NCBI RefSeq assembly: GCF_000243135.2
Contig: NC_019903.1
Coordinates: forward strand, 286,001 to 350,000
Reading direction: 5' to 3'
Origin: Desulfitobacterium dichloroeliminans LMG P-21439
GTDB taxonomy: Bacteria; Bacillota; Desulfitobacteriia; Desulfitobacteriales; Desulfitobacteriaceae
Length of the DNA: 64,000 nucleotides
Position 1 is the stretch's first letter; every line of letters begins with the position of its first letter. Under the pieces are notes generated by a model, which was not told where the DNA came from, searched no databases, and saw only the letters and a list, made by a program, of their open reading frames with translations. Shown here one piece after another: positions 55,010-62,283 of this stretch. Made by a program: the position numbers and the translations under genes.

Positions 55010-55864
55010 ATGAAAAAACGCATCGGCAATACTCTCATTGTAATTTTGATTGCTGTATCAGCATTGCTTCTATCCTCTCTGGGACCTAATGAGAGGGTAG
55101 CCCAATCGGAATCAGCTTTTCAGCCATCATATCATTTGATGCCCTATCGTGCTGAGTTTACTAAGCTTTTCTATGAGACTCCGGAACGGGTAGGATTTCA
55201 GGTGTTGGATGGCATTTTCCTCTACAATTACCAAGAAGGTTATGTGGAAGCAGACTTTGCGCTCAGTGAGGGCTGTTTCGAGCCGGGATATTTGATCTGG
55301 CCTGGGATGAGTACCAATGAAAAGAGCATCATTATCGGGGGTGTGGATCACTCGGCTGGAACTTGGAGTGACCACTATTATAGTTATGATATTAAGAGTA
55401 AAAAGCTGGTGCGAATGAACGGTGAGGTAACCGAGGTCGCCACCCTTCCCTATCCAGCTACGGATCGGCAGATGAACGCTTTTCAAGCAGACTCCTGGGA
55501 GCTAGAGGATCTCCGCTATTATCCGATGGGAAGTGATAAAGTCATTATTCCGTTTAAGGTAGAAGAAATTCCGACCATGGTCTATGTAATGCAGGGCAAT
55601 GAGCAGGATAGCCTGTTTTCACCAAAGCTAACCCTAATGGCTGACGGGCGGTTCCAATTCACCTATTCCTTGTTAAGTAGCTATCTTAATTATGGGGAAT
55701 ACAGCATAGCGGGAATGGAATACAAAATGGTAACCAAGGACGGACAGCATACCTTTGTATTTCATAAAGAAGGGGATAACTTCGTTTTTGATGCGGAGCG
55801 TTCTTCAAGGTGTATTCTTGATGATAGAACAGAACTACCTGACGGAGCTGTGTTTTCCGCATAA
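55010..55864 (+). CDS. Secreted or membrane-anchored protein, function unknown
   Basis: A 284-residue protein with an N-terminal signal or anchor (KKRIGNTLIVILIAVSALLL) and a beta-rich exported part. No cysteine lipobox is present. Repeating phrases such as ITVYxxxYxxG are absent; instead there are YHLMPYRAEFTKLFYETPERVGF, IIIGGVDHSAGTWSDHYYSYD and a C-terminal segment YSIAGMEYKMVTKDGQHTFVFHKEGDNFVF. I recognise no family. The ATG at 55010 with GGGAGG upstream is chosen over two earlier in-frame starts. A TATAAT at 54963 could be its -10. It is alone between a terminator and the rsmH-like gene. Confidence 0.65.
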   Translation: MKKRIGNTLIVILIAVSALLLSSLGPNERVAQSESAFQPSYHLMPYRAEFTKLFYETPERVGFQVLDGIFLYNYQEGYVEADFALSEGCFEPGYLIWPGMSTNEKSIIIGGVDHSAGTWSDHYYSYDIKSKKLVRMNGEVTEVATLPYPATDRQMNAFQADSWELEDLRYYPMGSDKVIIPFKVEEIPTMVYVMQGNEQDSLFSPKLTLMADGRFQFTYSLLSSYLNYGEYSIAGMEYKMVTKDGQHTFVFHKEGDNFVFDAERSSRCILDDRTELPDGAVFSA

Positions 55865-55919
55865 CTCGATGCCAGAACGAGAGTAGAAAATAACATAAGA
55901 AAAGATAGAGAGGTAACCA

Positions 55920-56969
55920 ATGGAACATCCAGAGCAGAAGCACCAACGACGTGCTCGATATAAGGGAACCCATCCAAGAAACTTTAAAGAAAAATACAAA
56001 GAGCTTCAACCGGAAAAATATGGTGATACTGTAGCAAAAGTTATTCAAAAGGGCAGTACACCTGCTGGTATGCATCTATCTATATGTGTTAAAGAAATAC
56101 TAGAATTCTTGCAAATTCGACCAGGCCAAACTGGTTTAGATGCAACCCTGGGATATGGTGGTCATACATTAGAAATGCTAAAATGTTTAGAATCAAAGGG
56201 CCATATATATGCCCTTGATGCAGACCCTATTGAATTAGCTAAAACTAGAGAACGCTTACAGCGTTTAGGGTATGGTTCAGATCTATTAACTACTAGGCAA
56301 CTGAACTTTGCCAATATTGATCAAGTTGCTGCTGAAGCGGGTCCGTTTGATTTTGTATTAGCAGACTTAGGCCTATCTTCAATGCAAATAGATAATCCTG
56401 ACAGAGGTTTTTCATATAAAAAAGAGGGGCCATTGGATTTGCGATTGAATCCTGAAAAAGGAATATCTGGTGCTGAGCGCTTAAGGAAAATGACTCAAGA
56501 CCAATTAGAAGGTATGCTCATTGAAAATGCGGACGAACCCTATGCTGCACTAATTTCCCGTGCTATTATTTCTGAAATAAAAAATGGAACTGATATTTCT
56601 ACGACGACTAAGCTCCGACAAATTATTGAAGATGCCCTCAAACATATTACGGTAGATAATCGGAAAGAAGCGATTAAGAAATCATGTCAAAGAACCTTCC
56701 AGGCATTGCGTGTTGATGTAAATAGTGAATTTGAAGTGTTATATGAATTTCTAGAAAAACTTCCTAACGTCCTTGCAAAAGGCGGACGTGTTGCCATACT
56801 GTCTTTCCATTCAGGAGAAGATAGACTTGTCAAAAAGTCTTTTAAGGGTTTGTTGCGAGAAGGGGTTTACAATGAGATTTCAACCGAGGTAATCCGGGCA
56901 TCGTCAGAAGAATGTAATATGAATAGTCGTGCCCGCTCAGCAAAGATGAGATGGGCTATAAAAGCTTAA
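55920..56969 (+). CDS. RsmH-like 16S rRNA methyltransferase paralogue
   Basis: A 349-residue SAM methyltransferase of the RsmH/MraW family, whose main member methylates N4 of C1402 in 16S rRNA. Family motifs are clear: LDATLGYGGHTLEML (normally DATLGGGGHS), LADLGLSSMQIDNPDRGFSY, the DLRLNP segment, FQALRVDVNSE and ILSFHSGEDRLVKKSF (normally SFHSLEDR). It has a basic ~45-residue N-terminal extension (RRARYKGTHPRNFKEKYKEL) and is not in the mra/dcw cell-division cluster. It is therefore probably a second copy with a modified substrate. GAGGTAACCA precedes the ATG. Confidence 0.85.
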   Translation: MEHPEQKHQRRARYKGTHPRNFKEKYKELQPEKYGDTVAKVIQKGSTPAGMHLSICVKEILEFLQIRPGQTGLDATLGYGGHTLEMLKCLESKGHIYALDADPIELAKTRERLQRLGYGSDLLTTRQLNFANIDQVAAEAGPFDFVLADLGLSSMQIDNPDRGFSYKKEGPLDLRLNPEKGISGAERLRKMTQDQLEGMLIENADEPYAALISRAIISEIKNGTDISTTTKLRQIIEDALKHITVDNRKEAIKKSCQRTFQALRVDVNSEFEVLYEFLEKLPNVLAKGGRVAILSFHSGEDRLVKKSFKGLLREGVYNEISTEVIRASSEECNMNSRARSAKMRWAIKA

Positions 56970-56990
56970 AGAAGCAGAGGAGGGGCCACA

Positions 56991-58004
56991 ATGCCGCTGG
57001 AAATAATCCGTAATGATATAACCAAGGTTCTGGCCGATGCCATCGTCAATGCCGCAGACCCATCCCTACTTGGCGGTGGTGGTGTCGATGGCGCAATCCA
57101 TCGGGCCGCAGGACCGGAACTGCTGGCCGAATGCCGAACTCTTGGTGGTTGCCAAGTCGGACAAGCCAAGCTCACTAAAGGTTACAACCTGCCGGCAAAG
57201 TATGTAATCCACACCGTCGGTCCTGTTTGGCAGGGTGGTCATAAGGATGAGGAGAAGCTACTCACAGATAGTTACAGGAACTCATTAGCTCTCGCTCAGG
57301 AGTATAACCTAGAGAGCATTGCCTTTCCCTTGATATCAGCAGGCGCTTTCGGCTATCCCAAGGATAAAGCGATACAAACTGCCATTTCCGCAATTGGGGA
57401 CTTTCTTTTGCATAATGATATGACCGTGTACTTAGTGGTCTATGATAAAAGCGCATTTACATTGTCTGAAAAGCTATTTTCCTCAATCACCCAATACATT
57501 GATGACAAATACATCGAGGAGCAGCCCTTTGCCCGCGAGGACCGTCAGCGAGATCGATATTCTCTCAATGACTATCAGGCCGAAGCACCCATGCTTTCAC
57601 CGATAGGAGCAGCTAAATCAAAGCCTAAGCGCCAACGCAAGCTAGACGATATTGTAAAGAACATGGACGAAACCTTCTCTCAGATGCTATTGCGCTTGAT
57701 TGACGAAAAAGGTCTGACCGATGCCGAAACCTATAAGAAGGCCAATATCGACCGCAAGCTGTTTTCCAAAATCCGCAATGACCTCAATTACAAACCGAGC
57801 AAACCGACCGCGATTGCTTTTTCCATCGCTTTGCGGTTGAATCTTGATGAAACGAAAGACCTCCTGTTAAAAGCCGGTTACGCTCTTTCTCACAGTAGCA
57901 AATTCGATATTATTATTGAATACTTCATCGAAGAAGAAAGCTACAATATTTTCGAGATAAACGAAGCCCTCTTTGCTTTTGAGCAGCACCCACTTGGAGT
58001 TTAG
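56991..58004 (+). CDS. Macro-domain protein with C-terminal HTH-like domain
   Basis: A 337-residue protein. Residues 1-165 form a macro domain that binds ADP-ribose: VNAAD (19-23), [16 protein letters not shown] (27-42) and the [15 protein letters not shown] loop. They match the MacroD-type hydrolase pattern (O-acetyl-ADP-ribose or ADP-ribosyl removal). A variable linker (166-225) leads to a helical C-terminal domain (about 226-337, with [20 protein letters not shown] and [14 protein letters not shown]) that resembles an Xre-type helix-turn-helix. AGAGGAGG-like purines precede the ATG. A vWA gene follows 100 nt later in the same direction. It may sense or reverse ADP-ribosylation. Confidence 0.85.
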   Translation: MPLEIIRNDITKVLADAIVNAADPSLLGGGGVDGAIHRAAGPELLAECRTLGGCQVGQAKLTKGYNLPAKYVIHTVGPVWQGGHKDEEKLLTDSYRNSLALAQEYNLESIAFPLISAGAFGYPKDKAIQTAISAIGDFLLHNDMTVYLVVYDKSAFTLSEKLFSSITQYIDDKYIEEQPFAREDRQRDRYSLNDYQAEAPMLSPIGAAKSKPKRQRKLDDIVKNMDETFSQMLLRLIDEKGLTDAETYKKANIDRKLFSKIRNDLNYKPSKPTAIAFSIALRLNLDETKDLLLKAGYALSHSSKFDIIIEYFIEEESYNIFEINEALFAFEQHPLGV

Positions 58005-58104
58005 CTGATGGAACACTTCCCGGAATGTGTCGCTTGCCAAGCGACCTGAACCAAGCGCTGCACTGTTATCCTTAAATCAATAAAATGATTTGGAGGATAA
58101 TAGG

Positions 58105-58755
58105 ATGAAGAAAGATTTAACGGAACTGGTTTTTATCCTGGACAGAAGTGGCTCCATGAGCGGGCTGGAAAGCGATACAATCGGCGGCTATAATGCTATG
58201 CTTGCTAAGCAGCAGAAGGAACCCGGCGAAGCCATTATCACCACAGTGTTATTTGACGACCGCTACGAACTGCTTCATGATCGTATTAATCTGCGGGGAA
58301 TCGCTCCGATCACCGACAAAGAGTATTATGTGCGTGGCAATACGGCCTTGCTCGATGCTGTGGGCAAGACAATCAATAAAATAGGCAATGTCCAAAAACA
58401 CACAGCCGAAGAGGAGCGTGCCGAGCATGTCATGTTTGTAATCACCACCGACGGCTTGGAAAACGCTAGTAGTGAATTCAACTATGCCAAAGTGCGTCGG
58501 ATGATAGAACGCCAACAAAGCAAGCATGGCTGGGAGTTTATCTTTTTGGGTGCCAATATCGATGCCGTCGCCACGGCGGAACGCTTTGGCATCGGTAAGG
58601 ACAGGGCAACAAATTATCATGCCGACAGTGAAGGCACGTCATTAAATTATGAAGTCATCAGTGAAGCCGTGAGCTGTGTGCGTGCTAGCCGCTCACTGGA
58701 TAAGAAGTGGAAAGAACGGATCGACGAGGATTACAAAAGGCGCAGTGGGAAATAA
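58105..58755 (+). CDS. vWA domain protein
   Basis: A 216-residue protein made of a single von Willebrand factor A domain. The metal-ion-dependent adhesion site is intact: DRSGSMSG with Asp13, Ser15 and Ser17, Thr in VRGNTALLDAV, and Asp in FVITTDGLENAS. There is no signal peptide or anchor, so it is cytoplasmic, unlike adhesion vWA proteins. The ATG at 58105 follows GGAGG. It follows the macro-domain gene; small cytoplasmic vWA proteins often act as adaptors to ATPases or ter/tellurite-type stress complexes, but the partner is not evident here. Confidence 0.88.
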   Translation: MKKDLTELVFILDRSGSMSGLESDTIGGYNAMLAKQQKEPGEAIITTVLFDDRYELLHDRINLRGIAPITDKEYYVRGNTALLDAVGKTINKIGNVQKHTAEEERAEHVMFVITTDGLENASSEFNYAKVRRMIERQQSKHGWEFIFLGANIDAVATAERFGIGKDRATNYHADSEGTSLNYEVISEAVSCVRASRSLDKKWKERIDEDYKRRSGK

Positions 58756-58774
58756 GGTTTAAATATTTCAGAGT

Positions 58775-58875
58775 GGCATCCCATTGACCCCTGCATAATT
58801 TGCATCCTCTACAGAATGGTTCATCACATCATCGCACTCTCCTCCGATAACCATACTCCGCCAACTCTCCCAGCG
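58775..58875 (-). pseudogene. Decayed copy of the SRAP gene 3' end
   Basis: About 100 nt match the end of the SRAP gene (53319-53421) in order and strand. Blocks such as CATCCTCTACAGAATG and CGGATAACCATACTCCG (with one change) are shared. Leftward translation gives HSVEDANYAGVN against HSVEDVSYAGVD in the intact protein. No start or upstream part of the gene is present. Confidence 0.8.
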
Positions 58876-58888
58876 ATACTTATAAACA

Positions 58889-58936
58889 AGGGCAGAAGTT
58901 AATGCTTACCTAAGTAATAACATCTGTCCTCTTTTG
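58889..58936 (+). repeat. Repeated hairpin element, copy 2
   Basis: About 47 nt nearly identical to the element at 30909 (shared GGGCAGAAGTTAATGCTTA). GGCAGA, GTTA and TGCTTA pair with TAAGTA, TAAC and TCTGTC using G-T wobbles, then a T-rich tail. It lies next to the SRAP remnant. Confidence 0.75.
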
Positions 58937-59161
58937 CTACGGAGTCCACCGTCGTATACTTGGAACATTCACAGATTCACCTTCCTTTGAGTTTCCTACG
59001 AATCTCTTCTGAAGAGTTATTTGACTTATTATCTTTTTCGTCAAAAACTGAAAATTTTTATTATAATAAACAAAAACATCTTACAAATTTAGTAAATGTA
59101 TTATAATGATAAGGTGTGGGTTCGTCCCAAAAGGACATTAGTTGGATAGGAGTGGTTACGT

Positions 59162-60226
59162 GTGAATAAGGAGATACTGGATTGGTTTTTGAGTCTAAAG
59201 AATGATGATGAAATTAGACATTTAGTCAAGGTATTAAAGATTAACGTCTCGGGATTTCGAGTGAACAATGCACCCCGGTCCAGCTTGATAAAGAGTCTGA
59301 TTAATAAGAATAAATCTATTCCATTAATTAGTGAACTTCATGACATATACGAAGGGGATCCTGAGAAGGTTTTGGGCAGGCCCCTAAATGATTTATACGA
59401 CTTGGTGGCAAAAAGTCACAGGGAAATTCCCCGAATATTAGTTACACTCATCGGAAGCAACGAAGAGCATGATCGTCAACTGGCTGAAGAGCTTTTTTTC
59501 AAGATTAAAGACCAAGGGCTTCTCAAGTGTTTTGAAGATGATGATAAGGCACAAAGAGAGCAGATGGAGAGGGAAAGCCGCTTAGAAAAGACGATACAAG
59601 AATTAGAAGGAAAAATTCAAAGTGATACCAAACGATTAAAAAACATCGAAGATAAACTTAGCCGAGTGACAAAGAATTATGAAGAAGAAACCCAGAAATA
59701 TAAAGACGAGAAAACGAAAACTACGGGAGAAAAGAAGAAGTTACATAAGGAAAACCAGGATTTGCTTCAAGAAAACAAAGAAATCAAGAAGCAGTATGAG
59801 GCGTTGAACAAAAAAGTAACTAAACTAGAGCAGGAAAAACAAATATTAGCTGAAATAAATAGTGGCTTAGAAGCACAAGTTGAAGAAATTTCCAGAAAGA
59901 GCTTGTTCATTGAAACAAGTGTAGAGCCAGAAAAATCTGAGAGCGTCCCCGATGCCACGGAGAAAGACCAGGAAAAACCACTCGTTGCGCTAGTGGGAAG
60001 ATCTTTGGTTCGAAGGTTACTTGGGAATTCCCAAGAAGTCAAGTTCATCCAAGATACGGAGGCAGTCTTAGATGGGATGCTCGACGAGTATGATAAGGTC
60101 TTAATAGCTAGCTTTGACTTGCCTTTTTTAACGAGGAAGCAACTTATGAATTCTGAAAAAGAAAAAGTCCAAATAATCAGCGACCAAAAACAGTTGAAAA
60201 GCTATCTTAAGAGGGAGGCGCGCTAA
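59162..60226 (+). CDS. Coiled-coil protein leading an McrBC-like cassette
   Basis: A 354-residue protein. Residues 1-130 are a helical domain (WFLSLKNDDEIRHLVKVLKI ... LVTLIGSNEEHDRQLAEELFF) of no known family. Residues ~130-250 are a long, highly charged coiled coil. After a linker, residues ~272-354 form a compact alpha/beta domain (PLVALVGRSLVRRLLG, KVLIASFDLPFLTRKQL, KVQIISDQKQLKSYL) that looks Rossmann-like. It starts at GTG with AGGAG about 9 nt upstream. Its stop overlaps the ATG of the McrB-like gene (TAATG). The coupling suggests it is a structural or target-sensing subunit of the same complex. Confidence 0.75.
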   Translation: MNKEILDWFLSLKNDDEIRHLVKVLKINVSGFRVNNAPRSSLIKSLINKNKSIPLISELHDIYEGDPEKVLGRPLNDLYDLVAKSHREIPRILVTLIGSNEEHDRQLAEELFFKIKDQGLLKCFEDDDKAQREQMERESRLEKTIQELEGKIQSDTKRLKNIEDKLSRVTKNYEEETQKYKDEKTKTTGEKKKLHKENQDLLQENKEIKKQYEALNKKVTKLEQEKQILAEINSGLEAQVEEISRKSLFIETSVEPEKSESVPDATEKDQEKPLVALVGRSLVRRLLGNSQEVKFIQDTEAVLDGMLDEYDKVLIASFDLPFLTRKQLMNSEKEKVQIISDQKQLKSYLKREAR

Positions 60227-62283
60227 TGGCTCGATATAATCAACTTGAATTTGATGTAGTCGGAGTATTGCCTAGTGATGAATATATGTATTTTCGTTAC
60301 GATAAAGAAGCGGCGTTCATTAACAAACAGAATTCCGTTCAGTTTTGTATCAGGCCTATATCCGAGACACCATCAGTGTTTCCCAATGGGTTAGTGACAG
60401 GCTATCCTTCAGATATAGAAGTCCATGATTTTGTTGATGAAATTTGGGAGACTGAAGAAAACCGCAAAAAGGCTGCAAAAGAGTTCTTTAGTGAACACTT
60501 AATTATATTTAGTCCTCTGCAAAAAAGTGATAAGTTCAACTTGGCTAATGTGCGCTTAGTTCCTAAGCCCCAAGGCTATTCGGAAAACACCACATATGTG
60601 CCTATTCCGGTATTTTGCCAAGAAGTACACAAGCTTACCTTTAACGAATTTATGGTGCGACTCCAAGCCAATCGTTTCGTTGGGAAAATCAAAGGGGTAT
60701 CCACAGACCCTAATGAAACCCCCGGTGTTATCCTCTGGAAGAAAAGTGAAGGCGAATATATTGTCATTGGCGAGTTTGAACGCCATCGCTATGCCCATGG
60801 CGGCTTTAACTTTACCTTTAAGACTCTCAAGTGTTTTGATTTTCAAGAGATTTGGCTTTCAGATGCCATCATCGATGAGCAAGCCAGCCCTGACCTGATC
60901 TTTGTCGGCAATGAGACCTATGATTTGATTCTCAAGCAGATGGATCTAACCAGTGAATTTGAGTTTTCCGATGTCCAAGAAGCTCCTGAGCCTTCCAAAT
61001 CCCTTGAAGGTAAGGTTATCTCTGAAGCGGCTCCCAGCCCAGAGTTAGTAGAAAGACCAGTGGAAAAACCCCTCGTAAAGCCAGCAGAAGGACAAGCCAA
61101 GTCAGTGGTTGCCCCGGTGGCAGCGGATAAGGAACGAGAAAAGGAAGAAGAGGCAAAGGCAGAGGAGGCAAAGGCAGAGGAGAATATTGAAAAGGCATTT
61201 TTAGATACCTTAAATAGTTTGGCCAGAGAGTCAGGTCTGGCCTACGACCCCAAAGATCTAATCAACTTCCACACAGCCATGAAATCTTCCAGTCTGGTCA
61301 TCTTGGCTGGTATGAGCGGTACCGGTAAATCGCAACTTGTGCAGCTTTACGGAAGAGCATTAGGAATCGAGCAACAAGTGGTCATGATTCCTGTCCGTCC
61401 TGCTTGGACGGATGACGCTGACTTGATCGGCTATGTAGATGCTATCCACATGGTGTATCGACCGGGAGATTGTGGACTAGTCAACACCCTGATTAAGGCG
61501 TCCCAGGAGAAAGAAAGCCTCTTTATAATTTGCTTTGATGAAATGAATCTAGCGAGGGTCGAACATTACTTTTCCCAATTCCTCTCTGTCCTAGAGATGG
61601 AGGGCCATCGCCGTCGCTTAAGATTATACAACGAAGAAGTTAAGGAAAGATTATATAACGGACAAGAATATGAACCAACAGTTTTAATCGGAGATAATGT
61701 TATGTTTGTGGGGACAGTCAATCTGGATGAATCAACCTATCATTTCTCTGACAAGGTCCTGGACAGAGCCAATGTAATTAGCCTTAACGTCTTAGACTTC
61801 GCAGAACTGAAGGGCTTGAACTTTGATAAACGCCGAACTGGGAAGAAGCCTGAAGTTGTGACATACACCCAATATGCGGCCTTGAAGAAAGAAGAATCTA
61901 CCCTCGAGTTAACCGACCGGGAAATCGAGTTCTTTAGTGGATTTAATCGTGCCTTAAGGGAAACTAATAAGAACTTAGGCTTTGGGCCTCGGGTGGTGCG
62001 CCAAATCGCCAAATATATCTCTAACTTACCCCAGAGTACTTATCTGAGTCGCCAACAGGCTTTCGACCTGCAAGTCGTCCAAAGAATCTTAACCAAACTT
62101 AGAGGTCCAGAAGATCAACTGAAGCCACTCCTCGGGGCCTTTAACTCCCGAGTCAATCAGCTAGAAGAGGGGCAATTGTTCCAGCTTTTAGAGAAATACG
62201 CAGATGTTTCGGAGTTTGAGCAAACTGATGAGATTATGAGGCTAAAAGCGAAAGAGTTGAAAATGTATGGCTATACCGTTTGA
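60226..62283 (+). CDS. McrB-type AAA+ ATPase/GTPase
   Basis: A 685-residue protein. Residues 1-245 form an N-terminal part without a family I know, possibly the recognition domain. A Pro/Glu/Ala-rich linker (about 250-325) precedes the AAA_5 motor: Walker A GMSGTGKS (362-369), Walker B FDEMN (437-441) followed by LARVEHYFSQFLSVLE, and the McrB-type sensor GTVNLDESTYHFSDKVLDRA. In McrBC, such rings move DNA and activate a nuclease partner. It is coupled on both sides: a one-base overlap with the coiled-coil gene and a 17-nt overlap with the nuclease gene. The nucleotide used (GTP or ATP) cannot be told from sequence. Confidence 0.88.
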   Translation: MARYNQLEFDVVGVLPSDEYMYFRYDKEAAFINKQNSVQFCIRPISETPSVFPNGLVTGYPSDIEVHDFVDEIWETEENRKKAAKEFFSEHLIIFSPLQKSDKFNLANVRLVPKPQGYSENTTYVPIPVFCQEVHKLTFNEFMVRLQANRFVGKIKGVSTDPNETPGVILWKKSEGEYIVIGEFERHRYAHGGFNFTFKTLKCFDFQEIWLSDAIIDEQASPDLIFVGNETYDLILKQMDLTSEFEFSDVQEAPEPSKSLEGKVISEAAPSPELVERPVEKPLVKPAEGQAKSVVAPVAADKEREKEEEAKAEEAKAEENIEKAFLDTLNSLARESGLAYDPKDLINFHTAMKSSSLVILAGMSGTGKSQLVQLYGRALGIEQQVVMIPVRPAWTDDADLIGYVDAIHMVYRPGDCGLVNTLIKASQEKESLFIICFDEMNLARVEHYFSQFLSVLEMEGHRRRLRLYNEEVKERLYNGQEYEPTVLIGDNVMFVGTVNLDESTYHFSDKVLDRANVISLNVLDFAELKGLNFDKRRTGKKPEVVTYTQYAALKKEESTLELTDREIEFFSGFNRALRETNKNLGFGPRVVRQIAKYISNLPQSTYLSRQQAFDLQVVQRILTKLRGPEDQLKPLLGAFNSRVNQLEEGQLFQLLEKYADVSEFEQTDEIMRLKAKELKMYGYTV

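Noticed and set aside
58028-58045. Small GTCGCT/AGCGAC hairpin between the macro and vWA genes
   Set aside because: No T run follows and the stem is short; it may be chance or a weak mRNA structure.
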